DNA of 64,000 nt from Channa striata (lineage: Eukaryota > Chordata > Actinopteri > Anabantiformes > Channidae). The notes below the pieces were generated by a model. It was not told where the DNA came from and ran no database searches. It worked only from the letters and a program-made list of their open reading frames with translations. Below are positions 9,776 through 23,000 of the stretch, in pieces. Position numbers and translations under genes: made by a program. The DNA lies in contig CM065185.1 of assembly GCA_033026295.1 (NCBI GenBank), forward strand, positions 8,060,001-8,124,000. Direction: 5' to 3'. Each line of letters begins with the position of its first letter. The first letter of the stretch is position 1.

Positions 9776-10075
9776 CAGAAACGACAGCGAGCGAGTCGTT
9801 CAAAGATGGAATGTGATACCCTTTATGTTATCGGGATCAGACAGCACCAGCGTGCAAGTGCTGTGCCCACAGCTAAAGGAGATCACCCATGAAGTTTCAC
9901 CAGGTCAATATGAATTGGGTGAATTGGCCCATGTGTGATATGCCTCAGACAGCCCGGCAACTGTATTGTGTTGGACAGCAGGTGTAACATAGATAATAAG
10001 TACTGTAAAAAAGAACATATTTTTTTACTAAGAACTATATTGATGAAATGTGAATTTCACAGAGATTGTGCAAAC
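9776..10075 (+). pseudogene. Decayed copy of mul1 exon 4, RING segment and 3' UTR
   Basis: Bases 9783-9914 match mul1 exon 4 (GACAGCGAGCGAGTCGTT is identical, as is CCCTTTATGTTA). Bases 9921-9985 match the RING part of exon 5 (TGTGTGATATGCCTCAGACA against TGTGTGATTTGCCTCAGTCA). Bases 9998-10072 match the mul1 3' UTR (ACTGTAAAAAAG, TAAGAACT, TGATG). Intron 4 and the first half of exon 5 are missing between them, and the junction is not at a splice site, so this is a deleted genomic copy rather than a clean retrocopy. The RING lost its CGHVC core. Non-functional. Confidence 0.85.
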
Positions 10076-10839
10076 AAATTCTTCAGAGTTTCAGCAAGGT
10101 AATTGGAAAGGGTGTGAAGTTGTGCAGTAGATATTTCTTTTCCTACATGTTTGTTCTGTGCCTTATTCTGGTTATTATACAGCTGCTATTGTCTGAGGGA
10201 TTTTATTGTATGGTCTTGAATAACTTAAGTTAGCCATTAAGAGCTAAGCATTGTTTTTCAGTTAGTTTACAAAATTGTTTGCTTGTTGAAAACAAAAAAT
10301 ACAGTAAAGCTTCACTCTTTAAAATCATTTGTGTGGTATATTTTTTAATTAGCAAGTGTCACCAATCCATTTGCTTTCCCGTGTCCCCATGTCTGGTTCC
10401 CGTGGGTTTTCCTACTGAGAAACACATGCTCACATGTAGGTAGTTTTATAGTTGGTGTGTAGCTAACACATCAGTGGGAGACTTCTTTGTTAAGTCAGTA
10501 CAAGTAAGAGGACAGGTGAGTGCTCACTAAGGAAGCGCTGGTGCAAATACTAGGTTTGCCAGAAGTGTGAAAACTGAGCAGCAATGGTGAATTTTTTTTT
10601 TTCTCAAAGAAAAGAAGTGATCTCTCCAGACCCCGGTTGCTCGCTCCTTTTCTCTACTTGAAGCTAGTGGCTCAAACTTTATTAGCACCTACTGACAGTG
10701 TTGTATCAGTATATATAAGTTAGTGGCAAACAAAACAAAGATACTAATTTTTAACTGCTGCTTTCAGAATTGTAATTAAATGCAATTTATCACAGAGGTT
10801 TTATAGACAAACCTAATTTGTTCATGCATGCAACCAATT

Positions 10840-11066
10840 GTAAAATGGTCTGCACTTCTATAGCACTTTTCTACCTATTGATACCCAAAGCACCTTACTC
10901 TGCTTCTTATTTAGCAGTAACACATACAGCTGTTATGCATCTGGCCTACACTCACAGGGAGCAACAAAGTTGGGGTTCGGGGTCTTGCCCAAGGAGACGT
11001 GACTGGATTGAACCAACAATTACAGGATTAGTGGATGATCGCTCTCCCCCTGCACCACAGTTGCTG
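10840..11066 (+). repeat. Dispersed teleost repeat (CTGCACTTCTATAGCAC type)
   Basis: It starts TAAAATGGTCTGCACTTCTA, continues with an AAAGCACCTTAC block and a GGGTCTTGCCCAAGGAGACG block, and ends near a TGCACCAC tail. This order is familiar from a common interspersed repeat of fish genomes. Recognised from memory of the type, so the family name is left open. Confidence 0.6.
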
Positions 11067-12454
11067 GAAAAAACATACATCTGCGTGGAGCTACCGTGTA
11101 ATACAGTTATATACTCATTGTGTTTGCAGAGACTTTATATAAAACAACTTTATCCTCTGCCTGAAAGATTCACATATCTGAAAAACATCTGTTACATCAA
11201 ATAGCTGGTTTTCCTCTTAAATATTAGTTAAGTAGTTCATGTCTGAATAGATACACATTTCACAGGACTTTCAAGATGTTATGAATTCACCATTCATGTT
11301 GTTCAATGATGTGTTTCTTTTTTCCCCCATAGGCATAAATGCTTGTTGACAGCACCTGGTGTCTGAAAAGATTTGGGTGTAGTGAGTCATCAAGCATACT
11401 ATTTCTGTCATTCCTAACAAGCAGTGAGAAGATGTAGAGAATGATGGCAGATAAATGAAAAGCCACCTTTATTTATTCTCTTCCAGCGGTAATTTAGAAA
11501 TGGAGGAACTAATAGGCATCTGACGGGGTGGGTTTGGGGAGTTGGAAGGTGGTGTGATGAGGTGGAGTAGAGGACCGGGCCTGAGTGGGGGCTTAAACCG
11601 AGCAGGTGGCAGACACGAGGCACCATAAATCTTCCTTAGCAGTTAGAAATGCTCCTTTTAACAAATTCAGCAGGAGCTTTTATTGTAGAAGGGCAGCTGT
11701 GTCTTTCAGGGAAAAGACTGGTAGACTCACACCAGTCCGAAGCCATGATCATTCTGGTTTCACAGAGAAATTAAGAGGATAAAAAGACATTACAGCCAAT
11801 CTGTGCAAATGGGCCTTTGGATAGTAAATTAAGTGGGAAGAGAAAGATGAAGACTGTGAGACTATTTAAATACGATAGAATTTGAATTATATGCTGTAAA
11901 GTTTGCACAGTTCATAAGCATTTAAGTGTAAAGTATAAATTTATTTGTACTTTTCTGTCTTACTTTTTTGTTCTAAGTGTTACACCAAGAAATTAGATCA
12001 GACAGATCAAGATCAGTTGTTGTGGAGGATTCCTAATTCTGCCACTGGGTGTCCCTTTTTCTTCACCTAAGATAGTGAAACACAAACTGCACTGTCTGAC
12101 AGTGAGGAAAGACACTGACTTCACTGGATGCTTTCCAAATCACAGGCAATTAATGTACTGTGAGATCCTGTTTAATCCATCCTGATAGCTGACAAACAAT
12201 TTAGATGATATGATTATTCTGTAATTGGCTGTGCTTCATGGACGCAGACCCTGATTTGGTTTGATGCAAGCACAGTGATGATGTGTGTGAAACTTTATTT
12301 ACCACAAGTACAGATTCAGAATACAAGCATTTAATTTAACTTGACTAGTAATTATGATGACATTTGGTGAGATGTCAGTCTGCTGGTCCACTCTTACCAC
12401 AAAGGTTTGTTGACGCAGTTGTGGTCGCTAGAGGATTAATTGTTCTGATGTGAG

Positions 12455-12812
12455 ATCCATTCACCCATCCAGCCATTATCTGAACCCTTTATCCTGTTAA
12501 TGGTTGTGGAGGGCTGGAGCTATTGGGCGAGCGGCAGGGTACAACCTGGACAGTTTGTCAGTCTATCTCAGAGCCAACACAGACAGACATAAACACACAG
12601 ACCATTCAGACTCACTGCAACACCTACAAGCAACTTTAGAGTCACCAGTTAAGCTAACATGCATGTGTTTGGACTGTGGGAGGAAACTGGAATATCCGGA
12701 CGAAACCCACGCCAGCACGGGCAGAACATGTAATCTTCAAACAGAAAGGCTGCAGCTTTCCAATCAGGGACCTTTTACCTGTGAGGCTGCAGCACTAACC
12801 ACTCCACCCTCA
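12455..12812 (+). repeat. Dispersed teleost repeat (GGGTACAACCTGGACAG / GGACTGTGGGAGGAAAC type)
   Basis: The blocks CCATCCAGCCATTATCTGAA, GGGTACAACCTGGACAG, TTTGGACTGTGGGAGGAAAC and GTGAGGCTGCAGCACTAACC follow in the order of a widespread fish interspersed repeat. A fragment of the same family lies in the opposite orientation at 44740-44937. The 118-codon open frame here is a by-product. Confidence 0.65.
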
Positions 12813-15248
12813 CATGTGAGTTTTTTAGAGAAATATCTCAACAATTATTGGATGAATTAAATAAAAATCTGGAACAGACATTTATGTATTCCACTGGAGG
12901 AGTACATAAATGCTGCCTTTTGTACCACCATCTGGCCATAATTTAAGTGTGTTCATTTGCCAAAGTGTGTTTGCCCTAGTTTGCATGCTGAGATGCAAAA
13001 TTAAAATGACACGTTTTTCTCGGGTACTATATAATGTGCTTAAATGTACAATTGGTGCTGTCATACATATGTGCAAATGTATATCTGTTTTACTCTTATT
13101 TTTGGTAAATTGCCATGCGAGTTATTTGTGTGTTGATGTCTTGCAGCCAAAAAGTGCCTCAGAATGTAAAATGACAATGGCTGAGCTCCCACTCTGCAGA
13201 AAAAGTTTTGATAAATCTGTGAAATCCGGACACACTGTGACCTTATGTGCTTGTGTTCCTAACAGGGAGGGGTGGAGGGGTCTGTTTTAACTTTGGCAGC
13301 CAGGCATGAGCAGACACTCCAACAGACAGCAGGAGAAAGGTAGAGATGCGGTATCTCTGGAGAGAGAGCCATCACAGCGTGCTATAGGCCCTAATGCCAA
13401 TTACCACTGTCACCCATCTGCTTTGGGCATGCAGCGAAACATGGGAAAAGTGACCTACTTTCTAACAGAAGCGTGACTGCAGTGCTTCTCCTTTCATCAA
13501 CAAAACAAGCGCTCCTCCCTGAGGAGAAGGAGACAGGGAAGGTGTCACAGGGAAATATACACTGGTCAGATATACAGATTTTTAGTTTGGATTTTTAGGC
13601 GAGAGGATAGTTTTTACGGAGCTGGTTCACCACTTGAATGGTAGAAGTGGAGTTTGTAAATTGTTAGTTAGATTTTTCAGTTTCCAGTCATTACAAACAT
13701 GGACACAGGAGCAAAGTGCAAATATTCACCTCTAAGATTTTGAGTGCCACTCCAATCGCTTAGAAATGAGTGGAATTATAATCATGTTGCTTGCAGCTTT
13801 GAAAATTTATATTGACAATAGCAAAACATTTTTCCAGAAAAAGTGTCCAGCTTATTCTGGATAGTCCATAGAACATGCTGTCAGCAGTTTTCAGAGGGGC
13901 TATTTCCTCTTTTCAGGGTAGTTTCAGTGCGTCAATGAACTGCTGACGGGGAGGTCTGTGGATTATCAAAAGCAACTGGAACTTTGTTTCTGCAGAGCTA
14001 CACTGCTGTGGAATATCAAGAAATGTCAAAGATAGAAATCTCAAAACTTAGGCATAACCCTCCATAACATGAATAAAGCTCAATATTATTGCAGCAACAG
14101 TTCACATATTAGGACCCCTAGAAGCTCAGAGGATAAATCTGCAGCCTTGTGGATGATTAACAAGATAAAAATATGGAACATTCTGAAATAGCCCTTTTTT
14201 CCCATTTTTTAAGAATGACTGGCTACATAAACTTCTAAATACTTCTAAGAAGTACTTAATCCCACATTTGGGGCAGTGAAACATCAATATTCATTTGTTA
14301 TGTTTCTGGCCACCTGATGAATGTGAACCCCAAGTATATTTTCTTTTAGTCTTGGTTTTGGTCTCCACCAACCAATGAGTGAAAGACGGGCTCATTATCT
14401 CTCCAACCTCCTCACCAGTTATGCCGATGCTTTGTTTGATTTGTTTTTTTTGCTGGTCTGGTGCAAAGGTTGTTTTTTTTTACAGCTTTTATTTTATTAT
14501 TTATTTTCAATACAATAAAGTAGTAAAACAATAGATTTTATTTTACTTTAGAGTATTGTATTATTGAATAATTATTATTGATGAAATAACATGTAACTAT
14601 ATTTTTATTATTGCTAATTAACAGTATACTTTAATATAACTGTATTAGCACTATCTTTTACAATGATTTTAAAATTAGTTTTCTATGAAGAAGCTTGTAT
14701 GTAAATGAGTAGAAAATAATTAATATTAAATAACTAGTTGAGCTATAAATGCTATAAAGCTATAAATTTCCCCCCATAATGTAAAGGCATACAAGTAAAA
14801 AATACAAGTAAATCGAATTAATCACATCCTAAATCAGTCACAGACCTCAGTACTAAGATGAAACATGAAACTTTCACCTTGTCATGTGGATGAGGTACAG
14901 GAAGCGAAGCGTGCAGCTGCTTGTGAGCTGCAGACTGCAGCTGTGAGCATCTCTCTCTCAGCTGCATGCTCGCTGATCCAAGGGCAGGAGCCCAGCCAAT
15001 GTTCCCACAATCTACTGGAGGATGTTTATGCAGGAAAACAAACAGCATTAATCTTCATGACGAGGGGAGCAGATCGACACCGCACTTTAATTTGGTCCGT
15101 GCCCACAGATGGTGTGTGTCTCCTCTCATTCTGCTTGTCCTCTCACTTACAATTATAGTTTTCCTGAAATATATACCTGCTCCCTCTGTATCCGGCTCTC
15201 GTTATTGATGTTTTTCCTTGGACAGTGTTCCTCGACAAAGAACATAAT

Positions 15249-15412
15249 GTGGATATACGATGTGTGTGTGGTGTGTGTGTGTGCTTGTGTGTGTGAAGTT
15301 TAGCAGAGCTTGGCTTGCTGAAGGGGAGAGACGGGGAGGGGGTGAGTGACTCAGCATTGTGATTCATTTGTAATTGGAGGCTACGCTTCATGTGTGCACA
15401 CACACTCACACA

Positions 15413-15446
<34 letters not shown>
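15249..15446. repeat. Pair of opposed microsatellites, (TG)n and (CA)n
   Basis: TG-rich sequence at about 15259-15297 is followed about 100 bases later by a CA run at 15395-15445. The two arms are complementary and could pair. Short open frames over them are artefacts of the repeat. Confidence 0.85.
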
Positions 15447-15448
<2 letters not shown>

Positions 15449-17128
15449 TCTTAACTGTGGGTGTCCTTGTCAGGGTTGATGGGACTGATTGAGTGAACTG
15501 GATCATTAACAGCTGCCTACCAGAGGCAGAGGAAAAGAAAAAAGAGAAGGAACGGGGTAAGATCCATTGAACGACACAGAGCCCCTGCCCCTAAGCATGC
15601 TGGGATTAACAGTACGCATGATTGAAAAAAGCACGTGGTGCATTATTACCGGAATAGGTAAGACCGAGTGTCCAGTTGATGTCACCCATACATGTGTCTT
15701 CCCAAAATAGGGACCATGAGGAGCACCTGGTGCCGCGTGGGGCAGCGGGTCGCATTTTTTTCACATGAAATCTCTTTGTCAATCTCTCCTTGTGCGAGTT
15801 TTGCAGCTCAGCTCTATATTGGACAGGAGGACGTTGGGGGTCATTTCTGGGGAATTGAGTTCAGATATTTTCATTCCGAGTGCATTGTGCGGTTTTATAC
15901 TTTCGGAGAAATTTGTTGTGGTTGTCTATGTTGGCAACAGTTTTACAAGTAGCAACATCCTGTTTTAAGTCCCTGACACTGTTCCTTTTTTATGCCGTAC
16001 ATGGAAATACTTTCTGGGTTGAATCTGTTTCCAGAGATGTTAGTGTGTTTTCTTAGTAAATTGGGGGTTGATAAAAACAGCCGTGGGACTCATTAAAGTG
16101 TTTTACATGAGGGTTATATGGGCCATGTTTCTGCGGGAAGCCGGCCAGCAGGCAATAGCTTACTTCGCTTTGACTCTGCAGCCACCCCACATCTCTTCCC
16201 CACAGGGAATCCAAGAGTCGTTCCAACCCCACTGATCTCATGACTGTGCGCGAATCGTTTTTACTGGTCAAAAAATGGAAACTGGCTGGAAAAACAGAGA
16301 AACGCCGCTTCAGTGGATTTTTTTTTTACATTTTTATGGACAGGTCAGCTGGCGTGAGTTGTGAAAACATGTTTGGTCCAATAATAGTCTCTGTCAGTCC
16401 GTTGTTTTTGCTTTTTGTGGGGCACCATATGCTATGACAACAAAATGTTTCAACGCTAATAGGCAGTGAAAATAATATTTCATATGCAGATAATGCAGAG
16501 AATTTAAACAGGCTCTGTCCAGGGTGCTGAAATCACAAGTTTATTTTATTTTTTGACACTGAACCAAGACATTATGTCCAATAAACATATACTCAAGCCT
16601 AAACTGTATAATGACAAATTGTAAAATCTGTAATGTTTATATTTAATTTTATATAAAATAGATGAATGGACAAATTTGTAGTGTAATTCATACAACTTTG
16701 GTCGGCGGCTGTGACACATAAAGTGATAGTCCAGTGATTTTGGATTGTATGATCACTGTATGAGACAGTTTTTTTAAAAATGCACACGATCAAATGAGCT
16801 GGATCCCAGAACCTCAAATGCAATGATTTGAATTGCTCTCAGAGACGTAATCAGGTCTTAAGTCTTCACTGTCCAACACATCAGTCTGTCCAGGATTTTG
16901 TTAAGTTTCACTGATTGTTGGGGCCTAAAATGGTTTTTGTTGATGCTTCCCATGATGTCCTCGGCCGAGCAGAATTTAAAGGGGACTGTCTGAAATAACG
17001 GGACTGACATAAGACTCTTAACTGGACCCACAATTAAGTTTGACATAAATTGGAAGATCCTATAGAAACGTCGAGGTCTTTGTGCGCAATTTCAACTCTC
17101 GCCGGTTGGTGTCACTCCTGCTCCTCTA

Positions 17129-17161
<33 letters not shown>
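17129..17161 (+). repeat. (CA)n microsatellite in the camk2n2 upstream region
   Basis: About 16 CA units. A second tract of about 10 units lies at 17279-17297. Both fall in the probable 5' UTR or promoter of camk2n2. Confidence 0.9.
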
Positions 17162-17164
<3 letters not shown>

Positions 17165-17299
17165 CCGGATGGATGACTTCACCGTTCTGCCTGGGTTTCC
17201 TTTATGATCCCGGGATCTCCCACTTTCCTCACCAGACATCAGTCAGCAGCACAGGCGAACACAGCTCCCTCTCTCTCTCACACACACACACACACACGC

Positions 17300-17505
17300 G
17301 TCTCACCCCGCAGCTGCAACACATCCACGGACCCACAGAGAGACCACGACGGAACCGGGACCTCATTCGCGTACACAAACCCAGAAAGAGGCAACAGCCG
17401 CCGCACAGCCAGGGATCCACGGCTGCACCGAGACTTTACCTGAAGCCGCCGCGGTTCGGTGACGTTTGTCGAGCGGTTTTTGTGAAGCTTCTCTGTCGTG
17501 CCACA
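17300..17505 (+). promoter_or_regulatory. CpG-rich 5' region of camk2n2
   Basis: CpG dinucleotides are frequent from about 17300 to 17700, in contrast to the flanks. The region leads directly into the camk2n2 start codon without an intervening splice acceptor being needed. The transcription start is not identifiable. Confidence 0.45.
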
Positions 17506-18215
17506 ATGTCCGAGGTGCTGCCATACAGCGAGGGGAAGATGAGCGGCTACGGGGCGGACAGCGAGGTCACTCAGATGTCCTTTAGCTGCGGACTGCAGGA
17601 CACAAGCGCCTTTTTCGCTGCGTCGCAGGCGAAAAGACCCCCAAAGCTGGGACAGATCGGCCGAGCCAAGCGAGGTAAAGGAAGGTCACACACGGCCAGA
17701 TGTTTCATGCCCTTCGTAGAATAGGAGCCAAGTGTAGGAATATGATTTACTCGGGACTCTCAGGAGTTCCGGCGGTTTATGTCGAGCGTCCAGGCTGGAC
17801 GCGATGCTCTGTCACAGGGGTCGGTGGTTGTCGACGACACTCACACGGTTCACAAAGACGCGCCGCGAATTATCCCCATCGAGGACACACCCCGTGTTTC
17901 CTCCACCGAACAACAGGTTAAACACTAAGGGACAAAGTGCGCACATGTCGAGCCTGCGGGATTTGCGGTAGATTGTTCATTTATTAATTTGACCTGCACA
18001 TGCCCGTTTTGGTCGCTGGCTTTTGTTTAGTGTCTCGATCGCGTTTCCATAAGTTGATGGCAGAAATCGAGTCGTGCAATAAAAGTATAGACATCTCCTC
18101 ATGTATCTCATCATTTTCCCCCTTTTTTTCCTCTTTTTTTACAGTGGTCATCGAGGACGACCGAATAGACGAGGTCCTGAAAGGGATGACAGACAAGTCG
18201 TCTCCCGGCGTTTAA
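17506..18215 (+). CDS. camk2n2: Calcium/calmodulin-dependent protein kinase II inhibitor 2, complete, two exons
   Basis: CaM-KIIN proteins bind the active CaMKII catalytic domain and block its autonomous activity in neurons. Exon 1 CDS is 17506-17674 and exon 2 is 18145-18215, joined by a GT-AG intron of 470 nt in phase 1. Together they encode 79 residues, the family length. The N-terminus is MSEVLPYSEGKMSGYGADSE. The inhibitory core KRPPKLGQIGRAKR then VVIEDDRIDEVLK is intact, and the C-terminus is GMTDKSSPGV. GADSE, IGRAKR and KSSPGV favour CAMK2N2 over CAMK2N1. The intron cuts the inhibitory core between R and V. ATG has A at -3. The frame is open for 152 codons upstream, but that part is CA-repeat sequence and is not conserved protein. 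Confidence 0.96.
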
Positions 18216-18400
18216 ACAGGAACGATGCCTTGCAGACTTTTTAATTTTGATCACCGATTTGAGGCACTTGTCGGCTGTGCATGTTCGAGGATTGCAGGAG
18301 AAAACGACGGCACGAAGCGAGGATGGGATGAAAGGAAGCGAACGGGGCAAAGAATGGAGAAAATATGAAAAATAAAGGAGAGAGATGATGAAGATTGAGA

Positions 18401-18409
18401 AAGAGAGAC

Positions 18410-18440
<31 letters not shown>

Positions 18441-18445
18441 GACAG
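18401..18445 (+). repeat. (GA)n microsatellite
   Basis: GA-rich tract with an uninterrupted core at about 18420-18442. Serine/leucine-rich open frames on the - strand here are repeat artefacts. Confidence 0.9.
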
Positions 18446-20015
18446 ACTCTGGAAAAGACCAAGATTTATCATGGGATTGCTGGCAATTCTCCAAACGAAT
18501 CCCGATTTTAACTACTGCTGCGCAGCGAGATGTTGAGATGGCGGACACTGCTCTGGATCTCAACCTCCGCTGACTTTAACGATGGACGAACTTGTCATCA
18601 CTTCACGACCATCTCCCTTTTTCTGTTCTTTCCAAAAAGCGCTGTAAGCAACAAAAATACTGCAACTGGAGGCTGAAAAGCTAAAATCGCAGCCCCGTTT
18701 CAATAAGTTGTACAGTAGGTAGGCTGAGCTCTCAGACGCCCCCCTCCCCCCTCTGCCTCCCCCCCCTCTGCCTCCTTTAGGCTTTGCTTTGTTGATTCAG
18801 TCAGCGACGGTGCATTCAAGGGAGCTGTCCTTTCAGCACTGGTCCAATGCATTCCTGTTGCTGCTAACGCTGTTCAAAAACAGACCAACCAAACTCTCCA
18901 GTCTGCTAAATACAGGAGACCTATTGTATGTAAAAAAAAAAAAATTAAAAAAATTAAAAATGTAAGAAAAAAAACAAACAAACATATATACGAGGATGGT
19001 GCAATGTTAATATTTTCTTTACTTAAGCCCCAGTTGTTTTCTGGCCCTTAAACTGCATAAGGCCACAGGTTAAAAGTGAAGAACAGGCTACATTGTTCTC
19101 GTTGCATTTCCCATCAGTGGTTAAAGGTGCAGACTGGCACCTTCATGTAGCTGATATTTACTCCTGCACATATCTTTCTCTAGTTTTATTTGTTTGGCAT
19201 TTTTAAACTCAGATATCTATAGAAGCCAGCAGAGATGTGGATAAGCGTTAAAAAGTCATGAAATTGATCGGGGAGAAAAAAAAAGATGCTTTCTTTTTTA
19301 TTTTGATTTTGAACAAATTTCGTGCTTTGTCCTCTATAAATTTAAAATTTTTCTCCATCTATTTGCATGAACTTTCACTCTCCGGTGCCAACACAGGTGC
19401 CATCACTCTTACCCTGGCACGCTTCTTTTTAACAAAAGTCATATTTGTATTTTTATATCTAAATATTTGTTATTTAAATGATATGCTAGTCTATCGTCTT
19501 CAACCTCTACGGTTCATCAACAAAAATATTTCTACTTCAGAGAGGATATTCAGAATGAGACTGGGGTTCATAGAGGAGAATCTCTGATTTTTGGTGGACT
19601 GGTCTCATTCTATATCAGAGTTTGGATGTTTTTTAAAGACTAACTGAATGTGTCTGGGGTTTTTGCACACATCAATGTTGAACTATTATTAAGAAATCGT
19701 ATACTGTGACTTGAGCTTCGTTGATGAATTTGTTAGAAAATGGCAGTTTTAGAGTTTATTGCACTGTTTACGAGTATCCTCAAATAACACGTGGTTATTT
19801 GACTGATTTTTGGACATTAAAGTTTTTGTTTTTTAATTTTGTTTATTTTGTACCATTATTTTAAAAAACTGGATATGGTTTGTTGTGCATGAAACCTTAA
19901 TATTTTCAATAATGAAACATCGATTTATGAAGCAAAAAAGCAACAAAAATGTCATGACATTCTAAGAATGGGTCATTGTATATTATGATGCCATTTTCAC
20001 TGTATTTGGTGAATT

Positions 20016-20021
20016 AATAAA
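20016..20021 (+). terminator. Candidate poly(A) signal of camk2n2
   Basis: AATAAA about 1.8 kb after the stop, followed by TGTTCATTTTATTCTGTGC, a T/GT-rich downstream element. Confidence 0.45.
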
Positions 20022-20030
20022 TGGTGAAAG

Positions 20031-23000
20031 AAAATGTTCATTTTATTCTGTGCTTTGTCTTTTTTCCACAACGTCTCACTGTATAAAGCATATAAAGCAA
20101 ACTTCAGATCTTTTGAGGAAAGAAAAAAACATTCCCAGTGGAACGTGCAGTAAAGTGTCCTGTATCTGTTGTTAGTCAGTGAAAGGTTGGAGTAATCCTC
20201 CACAGATATCACCTGAGTGACGATAAATACTGATCCTTAGTTAAAGAGCAGGGGGAAAAACAGTGATCCATCTGTTAAATAGCTCTGTGCTGGCCTACAC
20301 TAGTGAATCCATTAAACCTCAGACCCCTGGGGAGCCACGGCTGGCCATCGATCAAAGTCTGGTTGTAATGGGTCTTCATGCAGTCGCTCTCACACAAAGT
20401 CTACAGCAGGTTGCTTTGGTTAGGGACATTAATTTGATGCCACAAGGAAAGTACATAAAAAGGCCTTAAAAGTCACGATTCTTTCCTTCTATGCTATAGA
20501 TCAGCTGAATGAAGGGCTTCTTCTCTATGGCCCAGTGGCTTCTTGGATTGATTGAACGCCATAGATCTGTGGCATACATGGGTTAACCCACAGAAAACTG
20601 GTGATTTTGACTTTTCTCCAGCAGCCAAACAAGTTTGGATTCATACAAAAACAATTTGCAGAGGCAAAATCTACACATTTTAAAATGTGATACATTATTT
20701 TTAGCTTTTTGTTAGTGACTTTCCACACACACACACAATAATGTTCATGAGGCAATTCATACATCATAACTACTACTGTAGAATGACACTTCTATTTATG
20801 TGTTCATTTTTTTTCTAAACGCAAATGCGTGGATGCACTTGTTTTTAATTCAGTCATTCTTGCTCTTATTTCTTAAATTAGCACCTCCGGTTGTCAATCA
20901 TTTTTTATTACACGAACGAATATGTGATAGTAGATGAAACTGTCAGGTGCGAGAAAAGGCAATGACTACTGTACTACACTGTTTGCCAACTGTGTCAGTC
21001 AGGAAATTGTGTCAGCTGATATCACAACTCTTCTACCTGTGGCACACAAACCTGCAGATTATTGGGTACAACTCAGGGAAAATTAATTTCCTTGTATGCA
21101 CACTTACAAAATGACGTTTGTTTAATGTTTGGGGAAACATTGACTGTATGAGGACACAGATATACAAAGCTACCTGTTTTGAAAACAATACATGGAGATT
21201 GATCTGCATATTACTCAGAACTGCACTTCACTCTAATAACAGGACATCAACAAAGCGTCATCAGTGTGGCCATCAGTTAGATTGATTGTCCTGGTTACAT
21301 CAGCACTACGCTGAACGGACACAGTGCTATCGAACCATGTTGACCATGTGGATGTGGTGTTTGTCTAAAGCCATGGACAGTTACACTTTTCACACTAATG
21401 GGCAGCCCTGGAAGGCTGGAACCGAACTGACTTATTTGGACAGATATTGAATTGTGTCAGCTCTGGTACGTGCCTCTCCTCTTGTAATAGTCTGACTGTG
21501 GACATGTGACACTTTCAGTGAGTCAAAGCACTAACACCAGAGATGCTGTGAGTGTTCAAATGTTTTTTTCTGAAATACATTATAATTTTGCAATCTTCTA
21601 TGACTCAAAAATGTTATAAACACAATAAAAGCAAAATGTCTGCAACAATTGGAAAGGATAACATGGCTTTTTCTTTCAGTAATCATCACTAGATTCCCTA
21701 AAGATATCAAAGCTAGCAGTTCATTTATGCTACAAGTTATATCTGTACAGACAAAGTATCTCTGTGACTGGACACAGTCCACAAACCTGCTGGGAATGGG
21801 TGACTGGCCTTGTCTGAAATTGTTCATATTGTAGCAATATTGCATTAGAGAAATAAAAGATGTATTATATTAGTGTCACTACAAGATAGTTTGCCCCCCC
21901 CACCCGAAGTTTATACACGTTCTGGCTGGCAGTTCACTCACACCATTCAAAAGCACTAGTTTAAAAAAAGGTCTGTTGAGTTTAATCACAGGTTTCTCTC
22001 ATTTAGGTAAAATTGCACAATTTAGGTCCAATTTAATTGTTTTAAAGTGTAAAAGTGAGTGTTGTGGTTTTTGTATTTTAGGGATTTGGGCTTTGTAAGC
22101 ACTAGACCCAAACAGACGTTTGGACCAAGGCCACTGCTTCTAAAACATGTCATTCTTACAAACATTCTTACAAAAGACTGTCCCTCATTTGCTGCTTCGG
22201 TTAAAAGATCTCTTTAACACCTCCTGCATGTGTGGAAACCCTGTACAGCCCTCAAATTAGTTATGTTCCCTGCTCCTTTATTCAGGGTTTTCCTCCATGT
22301 TGTGAGCCAGAACTATTTCAGGCTTGTTTGCATGTTTGATGATACTAAGTCAACGAACAAATAAATAAAATATTGGATATCATGTAATCTGCTGCCTCTG
22401 AGAAATCCAGGCCTAATTTTGAAGCATTCGGCTTCAGAGGTAAGCTAATTGTTAGCTGGAGCTGTAGATATAAATCCAGGGCCACTGTGGCAGATGGGCT
22501 GGAGTCAAGCGGGGCATCCCTGGTGCACACCAATGTGTAACTTCACACAAAGAGGCATGTGAGCAGAAAACTGTAAATGTTAAGTGCCGTTGTGACCCCC
22601 GTTACGCCTCAAATACAAACAAACACACACACAGCGGTGTGTGTGGTGGGGACGACAAGCTTTGATCTGATTCCACTTTCGGCCCATCCTGAGTGGACAT
22701 CCATTAATATTTCTCCTGTTGTTACATAAGCCAACCCAACAGTATATTATGCCATTATGCTGCCCCAGAGGAGATGGGCAGATGTACAGTGGTGCCGAAA
22801 GCAGCAGCGGTGCTTTCTTTAGTGCATCAAATGCAAATTGGTTTCCACTGACAAGAATAACTGGAGATTCTCTCCATCCTATCTACAGTGATCCTATGTT
22901 TATCATTTTAACCTCCTTTACTATGTGTTGCAATTACATTATATAATTGTAAACATAATTTTGTGTAGAGGAAACATCTGAAGGCAAATGCAGGCCTTCT

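Larger units (their letters stand above)
10076..17128. other. Intergenic region between mul1 remnants and camk2n2
   Basis: Apart from the two dispersed repeats above and the microsatellites listed, no gene, RNA or conserved coding signal is recognised. AT-rich tracts dominate 14450-14830. GC content rises towards 17100 as the camk2n2 promoter region begins. Confidence 0.5.
18216..20030 (+). other. Probable 3' UTR of camk2n2
   Basis: An AT-rich, gene-free stretch follows the stop. A canonical AATAAA at 20016-20021 is followed by T-rich sequence, so a 3' UTR of about 1.8 kb is plausible. An earlier AATAAA at 18371-18376 would give a very short UTR. A GA microsatellite lies at 18401-18445. The extent is inferred. 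Confidence 0.5.

Noticed and set aside
17050..17505. In-frame open extension upstream of the camk2n2 start, 152 codons
   Set aside because: It is built largely of CA repeats read as Thr-His, the family protein is 78-79 residues starting MSE, and ATG 17506 has a good context. Treated as 5' UTR.
18241..18563. Ser/Leu-rich open frames on the - strand
   Set aside because: They are the GA microsatellite read on the opposite strand.
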